A stretch of 64,000 bases of DNA from CAWFFV01 sp963814985 (GCA_963814985.1 CAWFFV010000119.1:52307-116306), one strand, 5' to 3'. Shown: positions 30,974 to 41,233, counted from the stretch's first letter. Program-made: numbers and translations. The notes: generated from the letters alone by a model not told the origin.

Positions 30974-32118
30974 TCATGCTTCTGGCACTGTGAACTTGTG
31001 ATTCAGCAGGCGTTTGATGAGAGCCGGACGGCGCAGATGAGGTCGAACCCAGGTACACAAACGTGCTTGAAACTCCTGGCTCTCTTTAAATTTATCAGCA
31101 ACTTCGCGCAGCTCGACCAATAATTGAATGGCTTCGTCGTAACCTGCACCAGAACCGCGTACAGCGGCCTGATCGATTTGATGCCAATAATCGTCCTGGC
31201 GACTGTGGATATCTTGCAGATGACGCTGATGAGCCATCTGCTTCTGCTCACGCCTCTCACGTTCCAGTCTGGCCTTAACGGTCTTGCTCTCAGCAAGTAA
31301 CGTAGTATAGGTAACATGCTCACCCGTCGCTGGCGTTTCTTGCGTCTTGTCCTGGCCCAACTCGCGCAACTCTTTTACCAGCAGGCGGCTCAAACCTGAC
31401 TCATTGTGTGCCAACCGCACCAGGTAATCGTCGCGACGATCTTGCGGCAGCAGTTTGACCCACGCGACAAAATCATCGTCAGTTGATGGCATAGCTGCCT
31501 TACTATGTTGAGCTGCCGCAACAAGCAGTTCTTGTGGCATTTGCAACAACTCTGCCAATGCCTGCTGCGCCGCCGTCAGCGTTGCAAAAGCGGGCGGAAC
31601 TGCTGGAACATGGATTACTTCTTCTTCCTCACCATCATTATCATCTTCATAGTCTCCCGTCATGTGCTGGCAAGCCAACCAGGCGATGTACAGTGCTCGC
31701 AGATCACCTTCCATCAACTCATCGCGAATGGCGATAAGCGATCCCAGTTCATATGAAGCCCATTCATCAGGCCCTTCCATCTCACCAAATGAATATCGAG
31801 GATATCATAATCTGGATATTGGGTGAATGTGACGAAATCATCGAGATCGTAGCCATCGATAAGATCAACTGGTAAGGTCCCATGTGGGAAGCGCAATGCC
31901 AATCTTGGCGATCCCCAGTTGGCCCAATAAAGGAAACCATCGAAGAATTCATGAAGCACGTCGATGGGATCGTGCTTGAAGTCACCCCAGTGATACTCGA
32001 TGACAGCATGGGTGGAAGATGCTTCAATGTGACTGGAAAGGGCATTGACTGCATCAAGTTGTGCCCGTGTCAGAGGCCGATCACAGGTCATAAATTCATA
32101 ACGTTGATATTCACTCAT
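30974..32118 (-). pseudogene. Conserved hypothetical protein, one frameshift
   Basis: Translation starts at ATG 32118 (MSEYQRYEFMTCDRPLTRAQ) with AGGA upstream. It continues with EYHWGDFKHDPIDVLHEFFD and FLYWANWGSPRLALRFP. At about 31785 the frame shifts, and the rest reads EGPDEWASYELGSLIAIRDE, then GDLRALYIAWLACQ. A C-terminal half follows with a long charged helix (about 31080-31300) and LIKRLLNHKFTVPEA. I remember a widespread uncharacterised family with the same N-terminal pattern but no known function. There is no signal peptide or membrane segment. Confidence 0.65.
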
Positions 32119-32285
32119 AAATATTGTCCTCCATACGGCGTTAATAACAAACATATCATAGCAGACACATCCAAGAATTGACAGCAAGGAAACTACCCGG
32201 CTAATTGACGAGTGGATCCTTACTATACAAGAGGTAATGTTTGCTGTACAATCATGGGGCAATGCACAGCAGGAGGATACATACT

Positions 32286-32837
32286 ATGCAAAAACAAGAG
32301 CTTGTACAGTTAAGCAAAACGATGTCTTACGCACTACGCCATAACCCGGCAGACTTTGGCTTGAGCCTCGATGGTGAGGGATGGGTAATGGTTCAAGATT
32401 TGCTTGCCGCATTGCGTTTGCGTAGAAGCGCATGGCAAGATTTGTGTGAGGATGACTTTGCCGCCGTGATTGCCCAATCAGACAAGCAGCGTTTTGAGAT
32501 GAGCGATGGGAAGATACGTGCCTATTATGGGCACTCTGTGGCAGAGAAGATGGTAAAAGAGTCAGTAACACCTCCGGAAATTCTGTTTCATGGTACCACG
32601 CCACAAGCTGCCCACCTCATAAAAGTTGAGGGCTTAAAGCCGATGAAGCGCCAGTATGTGCACCTTTCGGCTGAGCAGAAGACCGCATTGGAAGTAGCAC
32701 GTCGTAGAACACAATCGCCGGTAATTCTCAGAGTATCCGCTTTACATGCCAGTGAACAGGGCATTAAGTTTTATCTTGGCAATGACATGGTCTGGCTCGC
32801 TGATGCTATCCCCCCTGCATTTCTTGTGCTTGATTAG
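32286..32837 (+). CDS. kptA: RNA 2'-phosphotransferase (Tpt1/KptA)
   Basis: KptA removes an internal RNA 2'-phosphate with NAD+, giving ADP-ribose-cyclic phosphate. In eukaryotes this finishes tRNA splicing; in bacteria the natural substrate is unclear. The 183-residue protein starts at ATG 32286 after AGGAGG. The N-terminal lobe has LSKTMSYALRHNPADFGLSL with the conserved Arg-His pair, GWVMVQDLLAAL and KQRFEMSDGKIRAYYGHS. The C-terminal ADP-ribosyltransferase lobe has ILFHGTTPQAAHLI, YVHLS and PVILRVSA. All catalytic Arg/His/Arg positions that I can place are kept. It stands alone, divergent from the 30974-32118 gene. Confidence 0.95.
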   Translation: MQKQELVQLSKTMSYALRHNPADFGLSLDGEGWVMVQDLLAALRLRRSAWQDLCEDDFAAVIAQSDKQRFEMSDGKIRAYYGHSVAEKMVKESVTPPEILFHGTTPQAAHLIKVEGLKPMKRQYVHLSAEQKTALEVARRRTQSPVILRVSALHASEQGIKFYLGNDMVWLADAIPPAFLVLD

Positions 32838-33004
32838 CGAAGAACGGTATAGCTAAAAAACTTGCATTTGCTTATTCTCTCGCACTTATGCGACGGAATA
32901 CTCTGCCATTTGTCCTACTGATTTGCCGAAATGATCTGTTGCAAAGATAATAATCCTTAATAGAAATACACAAAACAATGTCTATATGAAAAGGAAGTCG
33001 TGAA

Positions 33005-33604
33005 ATGTCTTGTAAATACCCATGTTCTCTCTATATCAGGAGTAGTGTACTGGTTAGTGTAGCTATTTTGTTGGTACTCATTCTAGCAGCATGCGGGGAT
33101 AGCACAGGGGAACTCCCCGGTTTCTACAACGCAATCCCCCCGCAATCCACTCTCCCTCTCCACCAGTGGTCACGGCGAGTTCTAGCCATGGTTCACCGGG
33201 AACAGGTCCTCTTGTACTCCCTTCGCCAACGTCAGCAACTGGAAGCAACGCTAATAGTCAGCAAGTGACATTTGCGGATCGTGTTCTATCGATCGAGAGC
33301 GTCAGCAAGCAGAATGGAAGTAGCACTAATCTCCTGGCAATTAGTTTGACAATAACGGTGAAGAACACAAGCAATAACGCGATCACAAACCAGACCAGCT
33401 ACTTTCAACTCATTGGCAAAGAGGGGGATGTCTTTGGTTTGCCATCCAATACTACCTCAGCATTTCTTCGGCTCGATTGCAGCCCAAAGTTCACATACAG
33501 GCACCATCGTCTTTCAGCTACCATTGGGTGCTGCTAACGGATTGCGCCTGTTGTATCGTTCTGACAAAGCCAACGAGACAGCGTTCTTTCCACTGAACAT
33601 CTAG
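33005..33604 (+). pseudogene. Lipoprotein with DUF4352-like domain, two or more frameshifts
   Basis: The signal peptide is SSVLVSVAILLVLILAAC, with the lipobox cysteine at LAAC. A Ser/Thr/Gly/Pro linker in a second frame leads to VTFADRVLSIESVSKQNGSS, LLAISLTITVKNTSNNAI and YFQLIGKEGDVFGLP, an immunoglobulin-like DUF4352 pattern. A third frame completes it with GTIVFQLPLGAANGLRLLY and ends at 33604. It is an extracytosolic lipoprotein of unknown ligand. Confidence 0.7.
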
Positions 33605-33610
33605 CATCGA

Positions 33611-34530
33611 TTATCGGTCAAGGATATATGGCAGGTAGATATATTGGACACAGTAGCCTGCCATACCTACTATTTTTTGATCCTTCTTGCGCATAAACTC
33701 AAGCACAATACAGTCGATACGTGCATCTTCAGACCAGCGTTCTTCCAGATTTTCGCGTCCACTGAACTCGCGGAAAGCGTCACGAGTCGCATCATCGTAG
33801 ATACCGCTAATGCTTCCTTGATAATCTCCGGTGATGGTCAATAATTCCTGTAACTCACATGCCAGGGCCTGATCAATGATGAGAATATCGTGGGGATCAC
33901 TTGAAAAGAAATAGAACTTATGCAATTGCAGAATGCGGTGTAACTCATCAATTGGAGAGGGATGGTCATCTACTCTGTAAATTGAGGAAACGGTCATTCC
34001 AGCCACTGTAGCCACCGTGTTCGCGCACAACAAGTAAAGCCGCTGATTGCTGACCCCGACTATCGCCACCTGCGGCCTGCCCTGCAATGAGAGCCGCTAT
34101 AAGCCGGTCACAAAGGGGTCCGCTCGCTTCTTCAAAAGTGCGTGCCATAGCAAGGACGGTATCTTCCCCTACAAGTATATTTCCTTGACAGGCATAATGC
34201 TCTCCCACATAACCACCAGCCCAGGAGGAACATTTCTCCCCTGTGTAGGTTGCTGGTTTGCCGCTAACACCAATGATGCCCACCTGACGATCGGCACAGC
34301 TTTGATCTTCTTCCGTAAGCTTTCCCAATGTTTCCGGTGCGGAAAGTCCACTGGCAAGCAAATCCAACCCACGTGGGCCATAACTGGTATTGCCCCAGGC
34401 TTGTGTGGCGATTGCACCGACCCCCGCTTTAGCCCAGGGAACTACCGCTCCAACAGCCAAGAAATTTTGATTGTACTGCAATTCCCCACTCACCTTTTTG
34501 CAAGTCTCGTGCTACAATAGAGAATGTCAT
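33611..34530 (-). pseudogene. DUF1028 family (Ntn-hydrolase-like) protein, two frameshifts
   Basis: ATG 34530 follows ACGGAGGAATGAA and begins MTFSIVARDLQKGEWGIAVQ, as in DUF1028. One extra T then shifts the frame. The main part reads FLAVGAVVPWAKAGVGAIAT, NTSYGPRGLDLLASGLSA, YACQGNILVG and GQAAGGDSRGQQSAALLVV. After NDRFLNL a second shift gives RVDDHPSPIDELHRILQLHK, and the tail runs to 33611, including a C-terminal peptidoglycan-binding-like stretch (ITGDYQGSISGIYDDATRDA). The family is thought to share the Ntn-hydrolase fold. The function is unknown. Confidence 0.75.
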
Positions 34531-34574
34531 TTCATTCCTCCGTGTTCTACAAAATAGTAGAGGTATTATAGCAT

Positions 34575-34718
34575 GGTCTGCTCACCACCAGCGGTGGTGA
34601 GTTCTTGTTTTGTTGCCGATATGGCGTGTTTGCGATGCAAACACGCCATATCGGCAACAAAACAGCCTGCGAAGCGCCTTCGGCGCTGAGGAATCAGGAA
34701 AAGTGGCCTGAGTAGTTT
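34575..34718 (+). repeat. Palindromic mobile repeat, copy C
   Basis: The copy has the CTCACCACC/GGTGGTGAG hairpin, a perfect 28-bp central stem (about 34614-34673) with a GAT loop, the GCGCC-TTC-GGCGC hairpin, GAGGAATC and the right end CCTGAGTAGTTTC. The left end is degraded. The stem sequence is unlike those of the other copies. Confidence 0.8.
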
Positions 34719-34730
34719 CTGTAAATCTGT

Positions 34731-35210
34731 AAAGGAATCATATTGACATCCACATGACGAAGTGCGACAATACAAGTGTTTTTAGCATACTGAACAATTT
34801 AGGGGTGTCCGCCAATTCCGTGGTAAATCGTTCCCACGGGCAAAAGCATTCACATCTCAAAGTGTCGTGTGTGCCAGTCGTTGACGTAGGGTTTCCAAAC
34901 CCACCAGCCACTACCGAGATTACTGCTAACAAACGGGGCAGGAAGTGCCCCACGGTCTTCCCTTGTGGAGGGCTGTAGAAGCCTCTGCTGACCACAGCAT
35001 GGGTTACTTCACAAAAAGCCTGATCTATTGAGAGATATACGTCTGCTGAGCACGTATATTTATCATGACGATGGCGAGTGTACCAGCGATCAGGGATATC
35101 TTTTTTCTCCATATGGTGAGCTATTTTGCTAATTAAGCAGACAAACCGGGTGCCCAACGGCTTACCATCCTCTTACCTAAGAAGAGATATCTGCAGATCT
35201 ACAAGGAGCT
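34731..35210. other. 480-bp interval without a supported gene
   Basis: No frame here has a recognisable protein. It holds several short hairpins (GTAGGGTTTCCAAACCC, GGGGCAGGAAGTGCCCC) and a stretch near 34970-35015 ending GGGTTACTTCACA that resembles right ends of TnpB-type insertion sequences. It may be the decayed 3' end of such an element. The last 100 bases probably hold the promoter of the sigma-factor gene. Confidence 0.35.
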
Positions 35211-35879
35211 ATGATGGTGCGACATGACTGGTCAGATGACGACCTCGCCCAAAGGTTGCAACAACGTGACCCAGAGGCATTGGAAACACTCATCGCCCGG
35301 TATTCTCGTGAAGTATTTTATTTTATACGTTTGGTATTAGATGGCATTGGCGTTGCGCAAGATGCAGAAGAATGTGTCAACGACCTCTTTGTTACGGTCT
35401 GGCAAGAGATCGATACCTTTGATCCAGACCGGGGTACCTTGCGTACATGGTTGACCATGCGTGCAAAATATATTGCGCTGGATCGGCGTCGCCAGTTATG
35501 TCGTCGTCAGGCCCATAATGTACAATCAGCTAATGAGAACCGCCAGTGGAATTCGTCAGATGGCACTGGAAGTTGGAAATCCACAGGTTGGGGTTATGAG
35601 AGTGATTATCGAGTTACTCTGCCTCCCCACCCAGAAGCAAGTATGGAGAACTTACTGGAGCAAAGTGAGAGACGTGAAGAACTGCGTCTTGCCTTGGCGA
35701 CGCTACCTGAGCTTGACCGCTATCTTATTTACCAACGCTACTTTAAGTTCGCCAGCACAGAGGAGCTAGCAGTAAAGACGGGGCTGACCCGCCATGCTAT
35801 AGATACACGACTCTGGCGAGCGCGGAAAAGCTTACGCGAAGCGCTCAAGGAGCATTCATATGAGTATGAGCGAATTTGA
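35211..35879 (+). CDS. ECF-type RNA polymerase sigma factor
   Basis: The 222-residue protein has a region 2 (DPEALETLIARYSREVFYFI; AEECVNDLFVTVWQEIDTFD; TLRTWLTMRAKYIALDRRR) and a region 4 (LRLALATLPELDRYLIYQRY; EELAVKTGLTRHAIDTRLWR). The linker between them (about 95-145) is unusually long. AAGGAG lies just before two adjacent ATG codons, and the second (35214) has better spacing. Its end overlaps the start of the next gene by 19 bases, the typical arrangement with an anti-sigma gene. Confidence 0.92.
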   Translation: MMVRHDWSDDDLAQRLQQRDPEALETLIARYSREVFYFIRLVLDGIGVAQDAEECVNDLFVTVWQEIDTFDPDRGTLRTWLTMRAKYIALDRRRQLCRRQAHNVQSANENRQWNSSDGTGSWKSTGWGYESDYRVTLPPHPEASMENLLEQSERREELRLALATLPELDRYLIYQRYFKFASTEELAVKTGLTRHAIDTRLWRARKSLREALKEHSYEYERI

Positions 35880-37079
35880 GAAACACCTGTATGACTCGGA
35901 GGATAATGATCACTCCCATTTTTCTAGACGAGAATGGGAGCTTCCTGATGATTTCTCCGAGGAAGATATCGCATTTGCACTGGAATTGGAGAGGTCTCCT
36001 CTCCCCTGAAAAAGAGGAGATACCTCCCTACTTTGTGCAAACGCTGCTCGAATCTGAAGACGCACGTTTTCAGGCGGTTGAGGCTGGGTTTGAGCAGAAA
36101 ACATGTGCTCATGTCTTTCATCGATTAAGCCTGCATCGTCGTCTCTTTCGCTCACATCGTTCATCGCTTCGCTCTGCCGTAAATGCCTTACCCATACGGC
36201 GTTCATTTATGGCTCTTATCGCTGCCTGCCTGCTCTTTATGCTGCTAACTATAATGATGACCGGCACTTCATTTGCTTCAGGGATAGTCTTTTTGTTGTC
36301 TGGTACTCATAGTGGGGTTGTCCTGATAAAAAGTTATCCCAGCGGGTTAGACTCGCCAGCGACTCCTACACTTCATCAGGTACAGCGTAAAAAACCTGCA
36401 GCATCTACCAAACCAAAGCGGATAGGTTTGTTAGGGGCACAGCAGCAACTCCACTTTCCGATGCACTGGCCGATGTTTACACCCAGTAACTATAGTTTGA
36501 ACGGTATTTATCTCTACCAGTCTCAAAATCAAGACTGGGCTGATGGCCCTATTCTGGAATTGGATTTCGATTATGCGCTTCCCGGCGTGAGTCCGCATGG
36601 CTCAGGAAAAGTGGTCATTTGCGAATTTAAACCACAAGGCAAGGTGTTTCAGGTTGTTCAAACCGGTGCCGCTCATCAAATGACGATTAATCCAGATGAA
36701 TCTGCCCAGGCCATCTATGTGGACGGTCAATGGGTACCAATCAATCAATCCTCCCATGATTGGATCTATGGGGAGCGCAGTGAACTCATCTATGAGTATA
36801 ATGGCATTATCTTTTGGATTGTGGGCGACCAGCGTGACGGTATAAATAAAGATGTCTTGCTGCAAATCGCTACCTCCCTTACGACTGTTGACCTTGAACA
36901 TTTCAAGGCATCTGGAAGGATATCGAGATTCTGTCACTCTCTCTCCTGATGGCTCAACGTGGCCTTTCGCCAGCGATGTCGTTTACTTAGACAGTCCGGA
37001 TGGTCCGAGCTTACGTCTGGCTGGAACTAACTCAATACTGCCTAATCCTGACGGACCACCTCCGAAGACAGGGCCTTGA
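35861..37079 (+). pseudogene. Membrane-anchored anti-sigma-like protein, two frameshifts
   Basis: ATG 35861, with AAGGAG seven bases upstream, begins MSMSEFEKHLYDSEDNDHS. After about 49 codons the frame shifts, and the protein goes on through a cytosolic helix region to one membrane segment (SFMALIAACLLFMLLTIMMT). A large outer domain follows, with NYSLNGIYLYQSQNQDWADG, LELDFDYALPG and ELIYEYNGIIFWIVGDQRD. A second shift near 36900 leads to SVTLSPDGSTW, ending at 37079. The overlap with the sigma gene and the single-pass design point to an anti-sigma or partner sensor. No zinc-finger anti-sigma motif (HxxxCxxC) is seen. Confidence 0.6.
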
Positions 37080-37286
37080 GAGTGTTGTGCAGTAATCAGC
37101 GCATGAGTATCATGTACATCAATCCCGGCGTCTCTCGGATGCGATGCACATCATATCCAAAATCTGCTCTTGTGATGGTTCTTCTGCTGCTACAGATATT
37201 GTCATACCCAATCCTAACCAGTCGGCGAACACCTGGAATATCAGCGAAGTGACTGGTGGATCAGTAGAGTATCAAGGATGGTACAA

Positions 37287-37793
37287 ATGAGTACATTGCA
37301 ACGGGTATACCAGGTAGCAGTTGCGATCATCCGACGCGGAACTGATGTGTTGCTCGTTCAACAACAGGAGCCGTATGATCCGGTGCTTACATGGGTTCTG
37401 CCAGGTGGAGGGGTCGAGGCGAATGAGCTATTGCATGAAGCTCTGATACGCGAGGTACGCGAAGAAACTGGTCTGAAGATCAAACATCCAGGACACCTGA
37501 TCTATGTGGTGCAGATTGATAATCCTCTCGAAGATCGCCAGCTTGTCGTCTATGTCTTTGAATTGCACGAGTGGCATGGCTATGTGAAATCAGCGGACCC
37601 TGATGGCTACGTTTTGCAGGCCTGTTTTCTGCCACTGGCTGAGGCAATAGCACTATTAGAGGCAGATCATTTTCGTCCCCGATGTGAGCCTGCATTGGCA
37701 TATTTGCGTGGTGAATGTGAATCGGGTGCACTCTGGTTGTATCGTCGTCGTGGTAATGGGAAAGATGATCTTGTGTGGCGACCCAGAGAGTGA
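37287..37793 (+). CDS. Nudix hydrolase
   Basis: The Nudix box is complete: GGGVEANELLHEALIREVRE followed by ETGL, fitting G-x5-E-x7-REUxEExGU. The protein of about 168 residues starts at ATG 37287 (AAGGA eight bases upstream). The fold surrounds the box with QVAVAIIRRGTDVLLVQQ and YVVQIDNPLEDRQLVVYVF. It hydrolyses some nucleoside-diphosphate-linked compound; the substrate cannot be told. The 200 bases before it hold no clear gene. Confidence 0.92.
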   Translation: MSTLQRVYQVAVAIIRRGTDVLLVQQQEPYDPVLTWVLPGGGVEANELLHEALIREVREETGLKIKHPGHLIYVVQIDNPLEDRQLVVYVFELHEWHGYVKSADPDGYVLQACFLPLAEAIALLEADHFRPRCEPALAYLRGECESGALWLYRRRGNGKDDLVWRPRE

Positions 37794-38085
37794 TGAAATA
37801 TTGATACCTTCTTTTGGAGCTCATCATTACTGGACAACAAGATGCTGTATCTGGTATGCTATTGCTGCAGTATCCTACGACGGATCGAAGGGAGAAAGAA
37901 AACCCGATGCCGCTCCCCGCACCTCCTGACGTGGATAATGCTAACAGAACAATGCCTAACGTGTCAAGCGGTTTTGCACTAGGTGAAGTGTAGTCTTACT
38001 TGTATGCTTGAAATCATACAGAAGACACTTTTTCGGCAGTGTCGCAGAAAAAGATTATCGTTACATAACCTCGAAGGAGAGGAGC

Positions 38086-38313
38086 ATGAAACAACTGAAC
38101 CCAAAGGTGCGAGTGGTAAAACCTCACGGTCTACCTCATCTGCGCGTCCTTCGCCAACGCAAAGGGTTGAGTCTGGGACAACTTGCGGAGATGACTGGTC
38201 TTCGGCGGGATACGATTACCAATCTGGAAAATGGCCGTGTGGACCCACAGCCCTATCATTTACGCTTGCTCGCTCGTATACTGGAAGTCCCGACCTTCGA
38301 TCTCGTTTCATAG
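38086..38313 (+). CDS. XRE-family helix-turn-helix protein
   Basis: Start ATG 38086 follows GGAGAGGAGC, giving 75 residues. The HTH reads LRVLRQRKGLSLGQLAEMTG, then LRRDTITNLENGRVDPQPYH and LLARILEVPTFDLV, the Cro/CI pattern. It is small and cytosolic and has no other domain. The target is unknown. Confidence 0.9.
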   Translation: MKQLNPKVRVVKPHGLPHLRVLRQRKGLSLGQLAEMTGLRRDTITNLENGRVDPQPYHLRLLARILEVPTFDLVS

Positions 38314-38478
38314 TTTATGTGTTCAATGGTGAGCACATTATCCTATAAGGAGCATCTTCTAATGGATGCTCCTCCATAATGTTTGTTCACCATCTTCCTC
38401 ATGCCAAAAACTCTTCGGCTCCCCATCTTTGCAAGAGATTTTGGAAAAAGGTTTTTGCAGAGGCACCTCGCTTTCTCC

Positions 38479-38507
38479 TTGACATTTCTCTATCTCTTGA
38501 GTATACT
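38479..38507 (+). promoter_or_regulatory. Promoter of the tetR gene
   Basis: TTGACA (38479-38484) and TATACT (38502-38507) are separated by exactly 17 bases. A palindromic operator follows directly. Confidence 0.8.
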
Positions 38508-38509
38508 CT

Positions 38510-38533
38510 AATTAATTGTTCAGTCAATTAATT
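38510..38533. promoter_or_regulatory. Operator of the TetR regulator
   Basis: AATTAATTG and CAATTAATT form a perfect 9-bp inverted repeat around TTCAGT, just downstream of the -10 box. A bound repressor here would block its own transcription. Confidence 0.7.
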
Positions 38534-38562
38534 ATTGGTGCTCTGAAAGATGGTCCATAAGT

Positions 38563-39174
38563 ATGGCAAGGACAACGAAAATAGTAGAAGATCGTCGCGA
38601 ACAGATCCTGGATGCGGCAATGCGTGTATTCTCACAAAAAGGGTTCACGCGAGCAACCAATAAAGATATCGCACGTGAAGCTGGTATTACTCCTGGACTC
38701 ATCTATCATTATTTTGAGAGCAAGGAAGCGGTACTCCGAGCACTGATCGAAGGGCGCTCTCCTCTGAATTTAGTCAAAACTCTGCCTCCACAGGTCCTGG
38801 TCTTGCCACCTGAAACTTTCTTGCGCTTCCTATTACAGCAGGTGCTCAGCATTACTGAAGATGAAAAATTTGTACAGCTTATCCGTGTGCTTCTGCCTGA
38901 AATTATTCATAATCCTGAACTGGCACCCACAGTTGTTGAGACATTGCAGCAAGTGCAGGATTTTCTGCAAAATTACTTTGCGGCAAAGATGGACAACGGT
39001 GAATTGCTGCGCCAGACAGATGTATCCCTCCCTGTTCAGGTTTTTATGAGTTGTGTGATGGGTTTTATCTTACGCCGTCAAGTGATACGTGATACTTCCG
39101 TATTGCAGTATACACATGAGCAACTTGTCGAGATCATCGTTACGACAGTGCTACAAGGGTTGCTCCCACGTTAA
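38563..39174 (+). CDS. TetR-family repressor
   Basis: The 203-residue protein has the TetR N-domain: RREQILDAAMRVFSQKGFTR, then NKDIAREAGITPGLIYHYFE and SKEAVLRALI. The C-terminal ligand domain is all-helical with LLQQVLSITEDEKFVQLIRV. It is followed by an ABC exporter and a flavin monooxygenase on the same strand. A second palindrome lies between it and them, so it probably represses itself and the exporter until a small molecule binds. Confidence 0.93.
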   Translation: MARTTKIVEDRREQILDAAMRVFSQKGFTRATNKDIAREAGITPGLIYHYFESKEAVLRALIEGRSPLNLVKTLPPQVLVLPPETFLRFLLQQVLSITEDEKFVQLIRVLLPEIIHNPELAPTVVETLQQVQDFLQNYFAAKMDNGELLRQTDVSLPVQVFMSCVMGFILRRQVIRDTSVLQYTHEQLVEIIVTTVLQGLLPR

Positions 39175-39190
39175 ATTTTTTTACCCGATT

Positions 39191-39208
39191 ATTAATTGGC
39201 CAGTTAAT
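39191..39208. promoter_or_regulatory. Second candidate TetR operator, upstream of the exporter genes
   Basis: ATTAATTGGCCAGTTAAT is a palindrome with one mismatch pair. It shares TTAATTG and CAgTTAA half-sites with the operator at 38510, but with a shorter spacer. It lies 94 bases before the ATPase start. Confidence 0.5.
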
Positions 39209-39301
39209 CAAAGTCAATAGTTCGAAAACAAGGGAGAATGAGCCACTTTTTAACTCTGAACCTGATTATTTGACCAACGAACAGATCACAGGAGGTGTCT
39301 T

Positions 39302-40091
39302 ATGGCAGAAACTACCCCTCGTGCTCCGGACGAGCAAGGAGATCCACAGGTTCCCAAGGGTGAACCAATGGTTGTCATTAACCAGCTTGTAAAGCAGTTT
39401 GGCAAACTACTGGCTGTTGACCACCTCAATATGACCATTCATACTGGTGAAACTTTTGGATTGATTGGTCCAAATGGTTCCGGTAAGACGACACTCATTC
39501 GTCTTCTGGTCGGTCTGATACGTCCAACAAGCGGCACGATCCATATTCTTGGTGAGCGTGTACCAAGCAGTAAAATTGCACCGCATATGGGCTACATGAC
39601 TCAATCAAGTGCACTCTATCTCGACCTGACGGCACGAGAGAATTTGGAGTTTTTTTGCACCATCTATGGCCTACGTGGTAAGCAGCAGCGTCAGCGCATC
39701 AATGAGATGCTTGAACGGGTAGAGCTGGCTGATCGTATCAACGATGTTGTGGGTAACTTTAGCGGCGGGATGAAGCAGCGCCTCTCGCTTGCCTGTGCCC
39801 TTGTCCACAATCCTCGTCTGGCTCTGCTGGATGAGCCAACTGTAGGCGTCGATCCTGAGCTACGCCGCTCATTCTGGGATTACTTCGCTCAGCTAAACAG
39901 GGAGGGTGTGACTATTATCGTTTCTACTCATCATCTTGATGAGGCAACACGTTGTACGCGCCTGGGCCTCTTGCGCTCTGGTAAACTGCTTGCACAGGAT
40001 TATCCCTTACGAGTTGTTACGTCTATCGGGGAAAAATGACATGGAAGAGGCCTTTTTATATTTTGCCCATCATCGGGAGGCGCAAGTATGA
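39302..40091 (+). CDS. ABC transporter ATP-binding protein (DrrA/ABC-2 type), late frameshift
   Basis: The motifs are complete: LIGPNGSGKTT, FSGGMKQRLSLA, LALLDEPTVGVDPE and STHHLDEA. RBS GGAGGTG precedes ATG 39302. The frame stops at 40039, but with one base less in the GGGG run at 40028-40031 it reads on as NDMEEAFLYFAHHREAQV to a stop at 40089-40091. That stop overlaps the permease ATG (ATGA). The restored tail and overlap are typical of the family, so the short form probably results from a one-base error or a recent mutation. The ATPase core is intact either way. Confidence 0.9.
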
Positions 40092-41233
40092 GCTTCACAC
40101 GGATTATGGCACTTGCCACACGCATTATCCGTCAGGTCCTGCGCGACAGGCGCTCACTGGCCCTGGTTTTCGCTGTACCTATTATTGTGATGACGCTGCT
40201 GTCTCTCGTACTCTCGAACAATAGTCAAGTGCACACCCTGGCACTTGTGCGACCCACTGGTACGGGAAGTGATCGCGTCAATACGCTGATCGATAATCTG
40301 CTTCCTGGCAAGGATAAACTCAATGTGATCTCTATTAACGCTGATCAGATTGATACAACTTTAAAAAATGGTGACGCAGATGCGGTTGTCGCCTTCCCTG
40401 CTGATTTTGTACAACAAACATTCGAGGGCACTCATCCAACGGTACAGATTGTTCTGGAAGGCTCTGATCCGCTGGTAGCAAGCACGATGAGCGACCTGGC
40501 GACGGGCTTTACTCATCAACTGGGCGTGACGCTGTCTACACTCCAGCTACAATCGGGCCAGCAACCCGTCTCTCCCCCACCAGCCCAGTCATTTACAACG
40601 TCGGCACCACGCTACTTGTATGGGGGTCCTGAGTATACATTTACCGATTCACTCGCGCCTGTCTTTATTGGCATTTTCTCCTTTTTCTTTGTATTCTTGC
40701 TTACCTCGGTGGCCTTTTTGCGCGAACGTTCACAGGGCACAATCGAACAAGTGATGGTTTCACCGCTCAGTCGGACGGAACTGGTGATAGGCTACGTGTG
40801 TGGTTTTACCCTCTTCGCACTCATTCAGTCATTACTCATACTGCTCTTCATCGTTTTTGTTCTACGCGTCCATTATAGCGGCAATCTCGCCCTGGTTTTT
40901 CTGGTTTCGGCCTTACTCACTATAGGGAGTGTCAACCTGGGGATTTTCCTCTCAACTTTTGCACGCAACGAGTTCCAGATTGTGCAGTTTATTCCCCTGG
41001 TGTTTGGTGTTCAGGTCTTCCTTTCAGGAATTTTCTGGCCCATTGCACAACTGCCACAGATGTTGCAGCCTATCTCTTATATCTTACCTCTGACATATGC
41101 GAACGAAGCTCTGCGTGGAGTAATGCTCAAGGGCAATAGTATCAGTGAAATCGGTGGGCAATTGACGGCCTTACTGGTCTTTGCACTGCTTATGGTGCTG
41201 CTCAGCGCGCTCACCATGCGACATGAAGTGTAA
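40088..41233 (+). CDS. ABC-2 type exporter permease
   Basis: The 381-residue protein has an N-terminal segment (LALVFAVPIIVMTLLSLVLS), an outer loop of about 170 residues, then five membrane segments with RERSQGTIEQVMVSPLSRTE between the second and third. IFWPIAQLPQMLQPISYILP near the end is the ABC-2 signature of drug and polyketide exporters (DrrB/YadH-like). It works with the preceding ATPase. Confidence 0.92.
   Translation: MSFTRIMALATRIIRQVLRDRRSLALVFAVPIIVMTLLSLVLSNNSQVHTLALVRPTGTGSDRVNTLIDNLLPGKDKLNVISINADQIDTTLKNGDADAVVAFPADFVQQTFEGTHPTVQIVLEGSDPLVASTMSDLATGFTHQLGVTLSTLQLQSGQQPVSPPPAQSFTTSAPRYLYGGPEYTFTDSLAPVFIGIFSFFFVFLLTSVAFLRERSQGTIEQVMVSPLSRTELVIGYVCGFTLFALIQSLLILLFIVFVLRVHYSGNLALVFLVSALLTIGSVNLGIFLSTFARNEFQIVQFIPLVFGVQVFLSGIFWPIAQLPQMLQPISYILPLTYANEALRGVMLKGNSISEIGGQLTALLVFALLMVLLSALTMRHEV

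Noticed and set aside
30666..31123. Overlapping open frames through the 254-bp inverted-repeat element
   Set aside because: They mirror each other because the DNA is palindromic, and none has a ribosome-binding site or a recognisable protein.
34738..35157. Leftward open frame of about 139 codons
   Set aside because: The protein has no recognisable pattern, no good ribosome-binding site, and overlaps hairpin-rich DNA.
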